The notes: generated by a model from the sequence alone, not told the origin. Numbered from the stretch's first letter, positions 34,106 to 43,576 are shown. The stretch is 44,081 nt of DNA from Prevotella sp. (GCA_022771625.1 JALFCW010000098.1:1-44081), one strand, 5' to 3'. Made by a program: numbers and translations.

Positions 34106-35131
34106 TCACCTCGTCGTCCCCCTGATAATCAGTCTTGTTCTGACGATTCTTCTCTCCACCTTGTTGCGTGGGATTGTTCCCTCGACATGACCGATAAGGA
34201 TGTCGGCGGCCTCTTCGCCCACACGCTTGCCTCGCTGCTCCACAGTGGTGAGCATGGGGTCGCAGGCTATGGCACGCTGACCATTGGTGAATCCGCAGAT
34301 GGAAATGTCGTCCGGCACTTTGAAACCCATGCGCTTGGCGGCATACATAATGCCTATGGCAGTGTCGTCGTTGACGGCAAAGAAAGCATCAGGGTGATCA
34401 TCTTTTTTCAGCAGTTCGGGGGTTATTGCTTCTGCGTCAGAACGATTGTCGCAGAAGAGCCCTAGCTTTTCGTCAAATTCTATCCCATGACGCTTAAGGG
34501 CGTCCTTATATCCGTTGAACCTGTTCTTGGATATTTCAAGAGTCATTGGCGAACCGAAGAAAGCAATACGCTTGCAACCGGTTTCGATGAGATGGCTTAC
34601 AGCATTATATGCTCCCTGATAGTCGTCCACCACCACTCGGTCGGCATTCACACCAGTGCAAATACGGTCATAAAACACCAATGGAACACCATTTTGCAAA
34701 AGTTGGTTAAAGTGGTCATACTTGGTTGTATCCTTTGCTTGCGACACGATGATGCCGCATACCTTATTCTCATAGAACGACTGACATATCTTCACCTCGC
34801 GTTCATATTTCTCATTACTTTGTGCAACCATGATGCGATAGTTCCTTGCCCTGGCCTCTTCCTCGATACCGGCAAGGACTGTGGAGAAATAGTAGTGGGC
34901 CAATTCGGGCACGATAACCCCGATAATCTTAGGCTGCATCACCTTGCTGTTGCGCAACGACTCTGCAAGGAAGTTGGGGAAAAAGTTGTGCTCCTTGGCA
35001 TATTGCTGTATGGCACGCCGTTTCTCCTCGCTGATTCTTGGCGAGTCCTTGAGCGCTCTCGACACTGTTGCCACCGAGGTGTTAAACTCGCGTGCAATGT
35101 CTTTCATTGTCAGTTGAACATTCTCTTTCAT
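34106..35131 (-). CDS. LacI-family transcriptional regulator of the starch locus
   Basis: A 341-residue regulator. The N-terminal HTH is complete (TMKDIAREFNTSVATVSRALKDSPRISEEKRRAIQQYA, about residues 8-46), with the hinge helix at FLAESLRNSK. It is followed by a periplasmic-binding-protein-like sensor (IIGVIVPELAHYYFSTVLAGIEEEA; DDYQGAYNAVSHLIETGCKRIAFFGSP; FFAVNDDTAIGIMYAAKRMG). LacI proteins bind sugars or sugar phosphates and palindromic operators. Palindromes of the LacI type occur beside this gene (35216-35233) and before malQ (32672-32697). The gene is divergent from susCDEF and upstream of the MFS transporter. Operator positions, about 61 bp upstream of -7 elements, suit activation better than simple repression (inference). 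It appears to take the place of SusR in the Bacteroides system. Confidence 0.92.
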   Translation of the reverse strand: MKENVQLTMKDIAREFNTSVATVSRALKDSPRISEEKRRAIQQYAKEHNFFPNFLAESLRNSKVMQPKIIGVIVPELAHYYFSTVLAGIEEEARARNYRIMVAQSNEKYEREVKICQSFYENKVCGIIVSQAKDTTKYDHFNQLLQNGVPLVFYDRICTGVNADRVVVDDYQGAYNAVSHLIETGCKRIAFFGSPMTLEISKNRFNGYKDALKRHGIEFDEKLGLFCDNRSDAEAITPELLKKDDHPDAFFAVNDDTAIGIMYAAKRMGFKVPDDISICGFTNGQRAIACDPMLTTVEQRGKRVGEEAADILIGHVEGTIPRNKVERRIVRTRLIIRGTTR

Positions 35132-35154
35132 CGTTATTGATTTGATTTCGTGAG

Positions 35155-35162
35155 CAAAATTA
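35155..35162 (-). promoter_or_regulatory. Promoter -7 element for lacI
   Basis: The minus strand reads TAATTTTG followed by C, 24 bp upstream of the lacI start. No good -33 element is visible. The operator centre is 62.5 bp upstream. Confidence 0.55.
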
Positions 35163-35215
35163 TTGCTTTTTATTTATATACACGCACAAACGTTTAATAA
35201 TATTGCATTAAACTT

Positions 35216-35233
35216 TGCGCAATCGATTGCGCA
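35216..35233. promoter_or_regulatory. LacI-type operator between lacI and susC
   Basis: TGCGCAATCGATTGCGCA is a perfect 18-bp palindrome sharing the GCAATCGATTGC core with the site before malQ. It lies almost exactly midway between the lacI and susC -7 elements (centre 62.5 and 61.5 bp away), so it can serve both directions. Confidence 0.72.
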
Positions 35234-35285
35234 GAGAAAATTGATGATTTATGTCAAAAAATGGATAAGATAAGCAAAGAAATCC

Positions 35286-35293
35286 TACCTTTG
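35286..35293 (+). promoter_or_regulatory. Promoter -7 element for the starch susC operon
   Basis: TACCTTTG followed by CACCG matches TAnnTTTG. No TTTG -33 is found at usual spacing. The leader to the susC start is about 75 nt and A-rich, with no recognised structure. Confidence 0.6.
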
Positions 35294-35375
35294 CACCGAG
35301 AAAAATAATTAATCCGGAAACAAGACCGAAAAAAGTTGAGTTTTCAATAACTAAAGTAATAATAAATAATAATGT

Positions 35376-38300
35376 ATGATGAAGCAGGTAAATTTTAGAA
35401 TTCCGCTTAGAATGTTGGTCGTGCTATTCGGCCTCGTTCTTTCAATCGGTGCCTACGCCCAGATTACAGTCAAAGGACATGTAAAGGACTCCGCAGGCGA
35501 ACCGGTCATCGGTGCAACCGTAAGGGTTGCAGGTACTAACGGTGGTACGATTACTGACTTCGATGGTAACTTTACTATCAAAGCTGAGCAAGGTGCCACT
35601 CTTAACATCTCGTATATTGGCTACCAGCCCGCCAACGTGAAGGCTGCCGCCAATGTAGAAGTAATCCTTAAGGACGACGCCCAGGTGCTCGAGAACGTAG
35701 TCGTAATCGGTTATGGTCGTGCAAAGAAGAACGACTTGACTGGTTCGGTTACTGCTATCAAGCCGGATGAGTTGTCAAAGGGTATCACCAACAACGCTCA
35801 GGACATGATGGTTGGTAAGATAGCCGGTGTGGATGTAGTCACAGCTGGAGGTTCTCCTGGTTCTGGAGCGACAATACGTATCCGTGGTGGTTCATCACTC
35901 AACGCTTCTAACGACCCTCTTATCGTTATTGACGGTTTGACCATTTCAAACAGCACTGCCACTGGTATGACCAACGTGCTCGCTATGGTTAACCCTAACG
36001 ATATCGAAAGCTTCACTGTCTTGAAGGATGCTTCTGCCACAGCTATTTATGGTAGCCGTGCTTCTAACGGTGTGATCATTATCACTACCAAGAAAGGCCG
36101 CACAGGCACAGCTCCTCAGATTAGCTACAACGGCGATGTGACTATTTCTACCATTCAGAAGAAATATGACGCTCTTTCTGGTGATGAGTACCGCGAGTTC
36201 ATTAGTGGTATTGAGGGACTTGACGCTTCGAAGCTGGGCAGTGCCAACACAGACTGGCAAGACCAGATTTTCCGCACAGCCGTTTCTACTTCACACAACA
36301 TCTCTATAGGTGGCGGTTTGAAGAATATGCCATACCGCGTCAGTGCAGGTTACAACCTCTCTAACGGTATTGTCAAGACTTCATGGATGCGTCGTGCCAA
36401 TGTTTCTGCCAACTTGGCTCCTACATTCTTCAACGACCACCTGAAGTTCAACATCACAGCTAAGTACATGAACGAGCAGAACCGCTATGCTGACGCAGGT
36501 GGTGCTGTAGGCGCTGCTCTCAGCATGGACCCGACACAGCCGGTTTATTCAAACGACGAGACATCGAAGTTCTTCAACGGATACTACCAGCCTGCTCAGG
36601 GAGCGAGCTTCTCTGACCCAGAGTGGAAGTACACCAGCAACCCTAACGCTCCACAGAACCCCCTGGCTCTTCTTGAGAACAAGGAGTGCAAGGCTAATGC
36701 CAACGACTTCACCGGCAACTTCGAGGTTGACTACCAGATTCATGGCTTCGAGGACCTGCACATCCACGCAAGCTATGGTGGACAATATACGAAGTCGAAG
36801 CAGACAGACGTTATCTCTCCATATTCTTACAGCAACAACTACTATGGATGGGACGGCGAGACTCACTACAAAAAGTACAGCATCACAGCTAACGCTTACG
36901 CACAATACCAGCATGAGTTTGGTGCACACAACGTGGACATCATGGCAGGTGCCGAGGAAAGCCACTACCACAGTTCTGGCTACAACTTCGGTCAGGGAAC
37001 AGATCAAAAAACTGGTGAGGCATACAAACCAAGTCTGCGCGAACAGACCGCTTGGGCTACACACAACACACTCGTTTCTTATTTCGGCCGTTTCAACTAC
37101 ACCTTGCTCGACCGCTACATGCTCACAGCAACAATGCGTGCCGATGGTTCTTCTCGCTTCGCCGATGGCAACAAGTGGGGTTATTTCCCATCAGTGGCTT
37201 TGGCATGGAAGATCAACAATGAGGCATTCCTGAAGGACGTCAACTGGCTCGACGAGTTCAAACTCCGCCTTGGTTGGGGTCAGACAGGTCAGCAGGATAT
37301 CAACGGCGACTTCCGCTACACTCCGCTCTACACTATCAGCGACCAGTATGCCCAGTATCCTATCGGCGATCAGTACTACAACACCATGCGTCCTTCTTCT
37401 TACAACCCAGACCTGAAGTGGGAGACAACAACAACATATAACGCAGGTATCGACTTCGCCGTTCTTCGCAACCGAATCACAATGAACATTGATGGTTACT
37501 ATCGTGAGACAAAAGACCTCTTGAACGACGTGACCATTCCTGTTGGTACAAACTTCTCTTCTGTTCTTACAAAGAACATCGGAACACTGAAGAACTACGG
37601 TCTTGAGTTCGCTATCAACGCTAAGCCTATCGTGACCAAGGATTTCACTTGGGACATCAGCTACAACGTTTCATGGAACCACAATGAGATTACCTCTCTT
37701 ACAGGTGGCAACGGCGATGCAGACTACTACATCAAGACTGGTACCACGATTTCTCGCGGTAACAGTACTCAGATACAGGCAAATCGTGTAGGCGAGGCAG
37801 CTAACTCTTTCTTCGTTTACCAGCAAGTTTACGACGAGGCTGGCAAACCAATCGAAGGTCTCTATGTTGACCGCAACGCCGATGGCAAGATTAACGAAAG
37901 CGACAAGTACTTCTATAAGAAGCCTGCTGCTGACGTTATCATGGGCTTCACTACCAAGTTCCTCTATAAGAACTGGGACCTCAGTGCAGCATTCCATGCC
38001 TCACTCGGCAACTACGTTTACTATGACCACCTGTCAAACCTCGGTGCAACAAGTGCTTCAGGTATCTACTACAACAGTGCATTCCATAACACCTACCCAG
38101 AGGCTATCGCACTCGGATTCACAGGAACAGGCGCTACAGAGTACTATCTGTCAGACTACTTTGTACGTAACGCAAGCTACCTGAAGTGTTCAAACATCAC
38201 ACTCGGCTACTCTTTCAGCAAGCTCTTCAAGGAATTGTCAGGTCGTGTGTTCTTCAATGTACAGAACCCATTCTTCATTACGAAGTACAAGGGTATCGAC

Positions 38301-38381
38301 CCGGAAGTTTCAGACGGTGTGGACAAGAACCCGTATCCACGTCCATTGAGCTTCCAGCTTGGTTTAAATCTTAACTTCTAA
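35376..38381 (+). CDS. susC: SusC-family TonB-dependent transporter of the starch locus
   Basis: A 1001-residue outer-membrane barrel. A signal peptide (MMKQVNFRIPLRMLVVLFGL up to GAYA) is followed by a carboxypeptidase-regulatory-like domain (ITVKGHVKDSAGEPVIGATV). The SusC signature and plug follow (VVVIGYGRAKKNDLTGSV; RIRGGSSLNASNDPLIVIDG; ATAIYGSRASNGVIIITTKK). The barrel ends in LSFQLGLNLNF with a terminal Phe. It imports maltooligosaccharides across the outer membrane with TonB energy. The order susC-susD-susE-susF and the adjacent amylase cluster identify it as the starch system. Two adjacent ATG codons are possible starts; either gives the same mature protein. Confidence 0.93.
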   Translation: MMKQVNFRIPLRMLVVLFGLVLSIGAYAQITVKGHVKDSAGEPVIGATVRVAGTNGGTITDFDGNFTIKAEQGATLNISYIGYQPANVKAAANVEVILKDDAQVLENVVVIGYGRAKKNDLTGSVTAIKPDELSKGITNNAQDMMVGKIAGVDVVTAGGSPGSGATIRIRGGSSLNASNDPLIVIDGLTISNSTATGMTNVLAMVNPNDIESFTVLKDASATAIYGSRASNGVIIITTKKGRTGTAPQISYNGDVTISTIQKKYDALSGDEYREFISGIEGLDASKLGSANTDWQDQIFRTAVSTSHNISIGGGLKNMPYRVSAGYNLSNGIVKTSWMRRANVSANLAPTFFNDHLKFNITAKYMNEQNRYADAGGAVGAALSMDPTQPVYSNDETSKFFNGYYQPAQGASFSDPEWKYTSNPNAPQNPLALLENKECKANANDFTGNFEVDYQIHGFEDLHIHASYGGQYTKSKQTDVISPYSYSNNYYGWDGETHYKKYSITANAYAQYQHEFGAHNVDIMAGAEESHYHSSGYNFGQGTDQKTGEAYKPSLREQTAWATHNTLVSYFGRFNYTLLDRYMLTATMRADGSSRFADGNKWGYFPSVALAWKINNEAFLKDVNWLDEFKLRLGWGQTGQQDINGDFRYTPLYTISDQYAQYPIGDQYYNTMRPSSYNPDLKWETTTTYNAGIDFAVLRNRITMNIDGYYRETKDLLNDVTIPVGTNFSSVLTKNIGTLKNYGLEFAINAKPIVTKDFTWDISYNVSWNHNEITSLTGGNGDADYYIKTGTTISRGNSTQIQANRVGEAANSFFVYQQVYDEAGKPIEGLYVDRNADGKINESDKYFYKKPAADVIMGFTTKFLYKNWDLSAAFHASLGNYVYYDHLSNLGATSASGIYYNSAFHNTYPEAIALGFTGTGATEYYLSDYFVRNASYLKCSNITLGYSFSKLFKELSGRVFFNVQNPFFITKYKGIDPEVSDGVDKNPYPRPLSFQLGLNLNF

Positions 38382-38394
38382 TTTTTGACAGAAT

Positions 38395-40095
38395 ATGAAA
38401 AAGATATTTATTAAAACAGCGTTTGTCGGCCTTTTGTCGATGGGACTGACTTCATGCGCTGACGATTTGAACATATCGTCAATTGACCCGCAGACCTCAA
38501 GCACATATGAGGATATGCAACTCTTGGCAAAAATCTATTCGACAATGGGACTTACAGGTCAGAAGGGACCGGCAGGAAACAGCGACATCAGCAGCGACGA
38601 GGGAGAATCAGGCTTCTACCGTACAACATTCAACCTCATGGAGCAGCCAACCGACGAGTGCAACTGGGCTTGGCAAACCGATACCGACATCCCACAGATT
38701 ACAAGTATCGGATGGAACAGCAGCTCTCCACGTGTACAGTGGTGCTACCAGCGCCTTGGCTTCAACCTCACGCTTTGCAACTTCTATCTTGCTAATACTG
38801 CAGACAAGGCTGAGGATTCCAATTATAAGCTATATCGTGCTGAGGTTCGCTTCCTTCGCGCTCTCTACTATTGGTACTTCCTTGACCTTTGGCACAAGGC
38901 TCCTTTCAAGGACGAGACTTATGCCGTTGACGCACTCCCTGTTTGTATGGAAGGCAAGGAACTCTACAACTGGATAGACAATGAGCTGACAGAGATTGAA
39001 AGCGAACTGGCGCCAATAGGCGAGTTCAATTCTTCTGCTAACTTCGGTCGTGCCGATCAGGGTTCAGCCTACATTCTCCATGCCCGTCTTGCCCTCAACT
39101 CTGCAGTTTACACAGACGGAGCAGTAAAGGACTACCAGAAGGCAGTAGAATATTCCGACAAGGTAATCAATAGCGGCAAGTACGCATTGGCTAAAACGCC
39201 AAAGGCTCACCCGACAAATGGTCTTACATACTCTGGCTATGCACAGGTGTTCATGGCAGACAACGACCAAAACCCTGAGGCTATGAAGGAAATAATCCTT
39301 CCTATCCGTCAGGATGGCAAGAGCACAAAGTGCTACTCTGGTGCTAACTACCTCGTTTCCTCTATGCGTATAGTAGGTATGCCTTATATGGGAACTACTA
39401 ACGGATGGAGCTGTAATTATGCACGTCCAAACCTTATCCAGAAGTTCTTCCCGGCAGAAAACATACCGATGTCTTCAGAAAAGGCTCCAGATGATGCGAC
39501 GGAGGCTGATATTATAGCCCTAGATGCACAAGATGGTTCTGACACCAAGAGCATCCTTGCAGCAGCTGGCGACGACCGCGCTCTCTTCTACGCAGGACGT
39601 GGCGGTGGCATCCGCAAGCTCCATGTTGAGAAGATGGCTAACTTCCTCGATGGTATCTCAATCGTGAAGTGGCAGAACATCCGCACCGATGGTGGCACTA
39701 CCAACGACGTTGAATTCCCTGACACCGACATTCCATTGCTTCGCTATGCTGAGGCTTTCATGACTCGCGCAGAGGCAAAGTGGCGTCTTGGTGACACTGA
39801 GGCTGCACTTAATGACATCAACACTCTCCGCGCCCGTGCCAATGCAAAGGCTTTAACCAACCTTACCGAGCAGGACGTAATCGACGAGTGGTGCCGTGAG
39901 TTCTATATGGAAGGACGTCGTCGTTCGGACCTCAACCGCTTCGACATGTTTGTAGGCAAGAAGTACATTTGGGACTGGAAGGGTGGAGTTGCCAAAGGAC
40001 AGAGTGTTGACAGTCACTTCAAGTTCTATCCTATTCCTATCGACGACATCAACGGTAACCCGAATATGGCAGAACACCAGAATGCCGGTTATTAA
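38395..40095 (+). CDS. susD: SusD-family starch-binding lipoprotein
   Basis: A 566-residue lipoprotein (MKKIFIKTAFVGLLSMGLTS then Cys, followed by ADD, consistent with surface display). SusD-fold motifs are the TPR segment AEVRFLRALYYWYFLDLWHKAPF, the PLLRYAEAFMTRAEAKWRLGD helix pair, LNDINTLRARANAKAL and EWCREFYMEGRRRSDLNRFDMF, and a C-terminal FKFYPIPIDDINGNP. It binds the helical shape of starch chains and caps the SusC barrel encoded 13 bp upstream. The start is fixed by the lipoprotein signal. Assignment to starch rests on the neighbouring amylase genes and the susE/F genes. Confidence 0.93.
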   Translation: MKKIFIKTAFVGLLSMGLTSCADDLNISSIDPQTSSTYEDMQLLAKIYSTMGLTGQKGPAGNSDISSDEGESGFYRTTFNLMEQPTDECNWAWQTDTDIPQITSIGWNSSSPRVQWCYQRLGFNLTLCNFYLANTADKAEDSNYKLYRAEVRFLRALYYWYFLDLWHKAPFKDETYAVDALPVCMEGKELYNWIDNELTEIESELAPIGEFNSSANFGRADQGSAYILHARLALNSAVYTDGAVKDYQKAVEYSDKVINSGKYALAKTPKAHPTNGLTYSGYAQVFMADNDQNPEAMKEIILPIRQDGKSTKCYSGANYLVSSMRIVGMPYMGTTNGWSCNYARPNLIQKFFPAENIPMSSEKAPDDATEADIIALDAQDGSDTKSILAAAGDDRALFYAGRGGGIRKLHVEKMANFLDGISIVKWQNIRTDGGTTNDVEFPDTDIPLLRYAEAFMTRAEAKWRLGDTEAALNDINTLRARANAKALTNLTEQDVIDEWCREFYMEGRRRSDLNRFDMFVGKKYIWDWKGGVAKGQSVDSHFKFYPIPIDDINGNPNMAEHQNAGY

Positions 40096-40128
40096 TTCAT
40101 TATAACGAACAATTTAAAGTGAAATAAT

Positions 40129-41292
40129 ATGAACAAGATAATGTTAAGATTAGGAAGCGTATTCACACTCCTTGCTCTTGTGGCATTCACGCTTACATCG
40201 TGCGAGAAAGATGATGACAGCAATCCTACATTCAAGGCAAATACGACAGGGTTCAAACTGAATCTCCCTGCCAATGCCACCAACAACACATACGACCTGG
40301 TTTCGTCCAACGGACTTAACCTGACATGCTCACAGCCAGATTTCGGCGGTTTCCCTCTTGTGGTCAACTACTATGTGCAGGTGGCTTTAGACCAGTCATT
40401 CTCAAGCTACAGGGAACTGGAGACTTTCTTCACAACAGCCAACATGAGCGTTGACCCTGCAGAGATCAACAGCGCAATGATCGATCTCTACACAGAGGCT
40501 AACGGCGACGTTGAATATCCAAAAGAGGCTCGCGCACTTTATGTAAGACTTCGCGCTTCGGTTGCAGGTCAGACCTTCGACGACGTAACGTCAAACTCCA
40601 TCTGTCTGCCAAGCGTTCTCGCTACATACGTTCCTCCAACACTGTCTCATCCTACTTCAATCTACATCGTAGGTTCTTGCATAGGTGATGGATGGAAGAC
40701 ATGGAAGGCCCTTGCGCCTGTTTATGGTATGGAAGGTGAGTTCTACACTCTCTTCTACGCACCAGACGGAGGTGAAATTAAGTGGGGTGAGTTTGAAGGT
40801 GACTGGAGAGGCTACTCACGAGTAACTGACTTCGACGACCAGGCTGGCGCAGGCATCTCTGGCGAAGGCGAAAGCAACATCGTGATTGCCAACGGCGGAT
40901 GGTACTGCCTCTATGTAGTGACCGAAATAGGCACCAACGACATTAAGTACCACTTCCATATCCTGCCAGCCAAGGCTTATGTTATCGGTAATGCTACCGG
41001 CGATTGGACAGACAGCAATGCAGCATGGGAGATGACTCCTTCTGCCGACGCAACCACTCCATGGGAGTCTCCTGCATTCACCGGTTCTGGAGAGCTCCGC
41101 GCATACATCAAGGTGGGCAGCATTGATTGGTGGCGCACAGAGTTCACTCTTTTCAACGGATCTCTCTTCTGGCGTACTATGGATATTCCTGAAAACTGGG
41201 CAGCGAATGTAGGCGAAGCTTACTCCGTACCATGTGCTCCGGGTCAGAAACTCTATGTTAACTTCGATACTAATAAGGGTGAAGTAAAATAA
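40129..41292 (+). CDS. susE: SusE-like surface starch-binding lipoprotein
   Basis: A 387-residue lipoprotein with cysteine at residue 25 (LTSCEKDDD, an acidic surface-export signal). An N-terminal SusE Ig-like domain (about 35-170; PDFGGFPLVVNYYVQVALDQ) is followed by two starch-binding-like modules. The first begins TSIYIVGSCIGDGWKTWKAL; the second begins AKAYVIGNATGDWTDSN. Tryptophans at positions typical of CBM58-like sites (WGEFEGDWRGY; SIDWWRTEF) are present. In Bacteroides, SusE helps hold starch at the surface and tunes the length of imported oligosaccharides. Position immediately after susD and before a susF-like gene supports the call. Sequence resemblance to SusE is in order and domain type; detailed specificity is inferred. 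Confidence 0.82.
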   Translation: MNKIMLRLGSVFTLLALVAFTLTSCEKDDDSNPTFKANTTGFKLNLPANATNNTYDLVSSNGLNLTCSQPDFGGFPLVVNYYVQVALDQSFSSYRELETFFTTANMSVDPAEINSAMIDLYTEANGDVEYPKEARALYVRLRASVAGQTFDDVTSNSICLPSVLATYVPPTLSHPTSIYIVGSCIGDGWKTWKALAPVYGMEGEFYTLFYAPDGGEIKWGEFEGDWRGYSRVTDFDDQAGAGISGEGESNIVIANGGWYCLYVVTEIGTNDIKYHFHILPAKAYVIGNATGDWTDSNAAWEMTPSADATTPWESPAFTGSGELRAYIKVGSIDWWRTEFTLFNGSLFWRTMDIPENWAANVGEAYSVPCAPGQKLYVNFDTNKGEVK

Positions 41293-41310
41293 TTCAATAT
41301 TTAGGCAATT

Positions 41311-42762
41311 ATGAAGAAACAACTTTTATATAGCTTTGCAGCTATGGCGAGCCTTGTGCTCGCCAGCTGCGCCGGCGATTACGACGATTGGGCTTCTCCA
41401 CAGACAAATGAGGAGCAGGCTGCAGTAGAAAAATTTGCAGCTCAGATTAATGCTGGCACTGATGCCAACCTGACTCTTCCCACAACGAAGGACACACTTC
41501 GCTTGCAGTCTCTTTCATCTGCAAGCCCAGAAGTGGTTGGATTCAGCGTAAGAAACGTTACTCTTGAAGGTCAGAAAATCAATGCGTTCACAAATGGTAA
41601 TGACATCTGCGTCCTTACAAGCGAGTATGTAAACACTATACGCGATATCTATCAGTCAAGAGCATACACAACACGCACTCCTAAACTTGCAGTGGAATAT
41701 GCTGCGAACCTTGCCAATGGAGATGCTGTTGACCTACCTGCATTTGAGGCTGTGACACAGGTTAAAACTGTTCCAACCCCAGCAGAGGATGCCAAAGGAT
41801 ACTATTTGCTCGGACAGTGGCAAAACTGGGACGCAACCAATCCAACCTGGATGCAAAACAATGGTGACGGAACTTACACTGCAACAGTTACAACAGGCGA
41901 TGGTGACAACTGGTTCAAGTTCTATCAGGGAAGCCACTTCGTTTCTGGCGATTGGGATTCTATCAATCAGGGGGCTATGGGTTGCGCTGTAAATGGCGAT
42001 AATAGTCTATTCAACTATGTTGTTTGGCCTAATGATCCTGAATTGGGTGAGGTTCAGACTCCAGTCATCAGTGGTGGTGGTACATTCGAGATTACTCTCG
42101 ACATCAACAACTACACCTACACCGTTAAGCGTGCCGAGGCTCGCTACTATGTAGTGGGAAATCCTCAGGGATGGAGCGACAAGGATATGAGCTGCATGTT
42201 CTATGCCCACGGAGGAAACATCTACAGCTACACCACACAATGGTCAGGCGCTTGGGACCTCAAGATTTGGGATGCAAAGAACTTTGGCATTTGGGAAAAT
42301 GCATGGGGTACAGCTGTTGACGGCGACGGTTCTGCTTCAGGAACCCTCATTAACAAGGATTCCAAGTCATTCCAGGCACCAACTAAGGGCGAGTATTACA
42401 CTTTGACTATCAACATGAACGACAATACCTACTCTTGGGAGGCTGTAACTCCTTCTGCTGAGTATACATCTGTATCGCTCATTGGCGATTTCAACGGTTG
42501 GGGTGGAGACATCGACCTCCAGCAGCTTGAGAAGGCTCCTCACAACTGGTACGCTCGCGTTACTATTGAATCTGCCGGAGGTTTGAAGTTCCGTGCAAAC
42601 CATGATTGGACAGTAAACTGGGGTTCTGCCGACAAGGAGACACCTATCGGTGAGACTTACTACTTCCAGCCAGGCGGTGAGAACATCAATGTTCCAGCCG
42701 GTACATACGATTTCTACCTCAACGATATAACTGGTCGTTGGAGCATTGTTCCAGTAGAGTAA
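41311..42762 (+). CDS. susF: SusF-like surface starch-binding lipoprotein
   Basis: A 483-residue lipoprotein (MKKQLLYSFAAMASLVLASC then AGDYDD). An N-terminal Ig-like domain (about 25-145) precedes three starch-binding-like modules. They begin at about residue 160 (YYLLGQWQNWDATNPTW), 275 (RYYVVGNPQGWSDKDM) and 385 (SVSLIGDFNGWGGDIDL). Three modules are what SusF has, against two in SusE. Each carries the W and aromatic pattern used for stacking on glucose. It should help retain starch on the cell surface without catalysis. It is the last gene of the susCDEF operon; a strong terminator follows at 42807-42839. Confidence 0.82.
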   Translation: MKKQLLYSFAAMASLVLASCAGDYDDWASPQTNEEQAAVEKFAAQINAGTDANLTLPTTKDTLRLQSLSSASPEVVGFSVRNVTLEGQKINAFTNGNDICVLTSEYVNTIRDIYQSRAYTTRTPKLAVEYAANLANGDAVDLPAFEAVTQVKTVPTPAEDAKGYYLLGQWQNWDATNPTWMQNNGDGTYTATVTTGDGDNWFKFYQGSHFVSGDWDSINQGAMGCAVNGDNSLFNYVVWPNDPELGEVQTPVISGGGTFEITLDINNYTYTVKRAEARYYVVGNPQGWSDKDMSCMFYAHGGNIYSYTTQWSGAWDLKIWDAKNFGIWENAWGTAVDGDGSASGTLINKDSKSFQAPTKGEYYTLTINMNDNTYSWEAVTPSAEYTSVSLIGDFNGWGGDIDLQQLEKAPHNWYARVTIESAGGLKFRANHDWTVNWGSADKETPIGETYYFQPGGENINVPAGTYDFYLNDITGRWSIVPVE

Positions 42763-42776
42763 TGATGATTCCCCTT

Positions 42777-42875
42777 CATCATAATTAAATACTTATCATT
42801 TATATAGGTGGCGACGGCAATGCTGTCGCCACCTTTTTTCGTGAATAATCCCCCGAAATGTTTGGAGGTTTCATT
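42777..42875 (+). repeat. 99-bp direct repeat, left copy
   Basis: Matches 43577-43675 with 3 mismatches in 99 bp (positions 42794, 42806 and 42854). The copies are exactly 800 bp apart. This copy contains a terminator hairpin and, at its right end, the -33 element of the promoter for the next gene. Confidence 0.92.
42807..42839 (+). terminator. Intrinsic terminator of susCDEF
   Basis: GGTGGCGACGGC and GCTGTCGCCACC form a 12-bp stem (one G-T) with the 3-nt loop AAT, followed by six T. It is 44 bp after the susF stop codon. Confidence 0.9.
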
Positions 42876-42892
42876 ATTTCTTCGTATCTTTG
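42861..42892 (+). promoter_or_regulatory. Promoter of the small two-gene module
   Basis: TTTG (42861-42864), 20-bp spacer and TATCTTTG (42885-42892) followed by C form a consensus promoter. The -33 is inside the left 99-bp repeat, while the -7 lies just outside it. The right repeat has the TTTG but no -7 element, so it is not a promoter. Confidence 0.65.
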
Positions 42893-42925
42893 CGGCGTGA
42901 ATTTAGAGGTTTTCAAATTTGAGTT

Positions 42926-43060
42926 ATGACTATGAAGAGTTTATCAAAAGAAGAATGGATAAAGAAGTGCAAACAACTTCTTGAACATAAGAAAGAAATG
43001 GAAGAGCGATTTAAGGCTAATGCGGATACTGATATATATGCACTTTATGGAAAAGCCTAA
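42926..43060 (+). CDS. Small charged protein of unknown function (44 aa)
   Basis: A 44-residue frame starting MTMKSLSKEEWIKKCKQLLE and ending DTDIYALYGKA. It is rich in Lys and Glu, and most of it is predicted by eye to be one amphipathic helix. The second Met (42932) is an equally good start. A consensus promoter lies just upstream, and the stop codon is 3 bp before the start of the next gene, so the two are translated together. It has no signal peptide or membrane segment and I do not recognise a family. The small size and coupling to a cytosolic partner would fit an antitoxin-like or chaperone-like protein, but that is speculation. Confidence 0.55.
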   Translation: MTMKSLSKEEWIKKCKQLLEHKKEMEERFKANADTDIYALYGKA

Positions 43061-43063
43061 ATT

Positions 43064-43558
43064 ATGAACGAGCTTTCATTATCCAGAATTAACGAATTTG
43101 CACCATATATAGTAGTAAAAACACCTAATGGTGACTTTTGGTTTTCTACTACATATGGTGTGAATTATAGTGTGGCATTTAATGAGGAATTTGAACTTGG
43201 TGGATGTATGGCTTACCAATTTGGCATTTTCAATAAAGACAATCGTCATACTCCTTATGATGCAAATATCCAGGCTACAATTGTTGCCATAATAAATGAG
43301 TTCTTTCGTGTTAACCATGATGTTCTACTTTATATTTGCGACAACAAAGATAAACGTGAAGAAGCGCGTAATCGTCTTTTCTTTCGTTGGCTAAAGCAAG
43401 AGGATAAAGATGACAAATATTGTTTTGATACTTCATCTGCATTTGTGGAAGGGCAGGAAATCATAGTATCGATTATTGTTGAACGCAATAATCCTCAATT
43501 ACATGGAATTTTGAAGGAATTCAAAGTTGTATCAAATGTGTTAGGAGATAAGCCGTGA
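43064..43558 (+). CDS. DUF6169-like cytosolic protein
   Basis: A 164-residue protein without signal peptide or TM segment. It resembles Bacteroidetes DUF6169 proteins: an N-terminal beta region with FWFSTTYGVNYSVAF, then YQFGIFNKDNRHTPYDANIQATIVAIINEFF, then VLLYICDNKDKREEARNRLFFRWLK, and a final beta segment. The YICD...R.RLFxRW block is the most characteristic part. The function of the family is unknown to me. Codon and base composition is clearly more A+T-rich than that of the sus genes around it. Together with the small upstream gene it sits between 99-bp direct repeats, which suggests acquisition as a unit. Assignment is from memory of the family pattern and is moderate. Confidence 0.6.
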   Translation: MNELSLSRINEFAPYIVVKTPNGDFWFSTTYGVNYSVAFNEEFELGGCMAYQFGIFNKDNRHTPYDANIQATIVAIINEFFRVNHDVLLYICDNKDKREEARNRLFFRWLKQEDKDDKYCFDTSSAFVEGQEIIVSIIVERNNPQLHGILKEFKVVSNVLGDKP

Positions 43559-43576
43559 GATTTCATTAAGATGATA

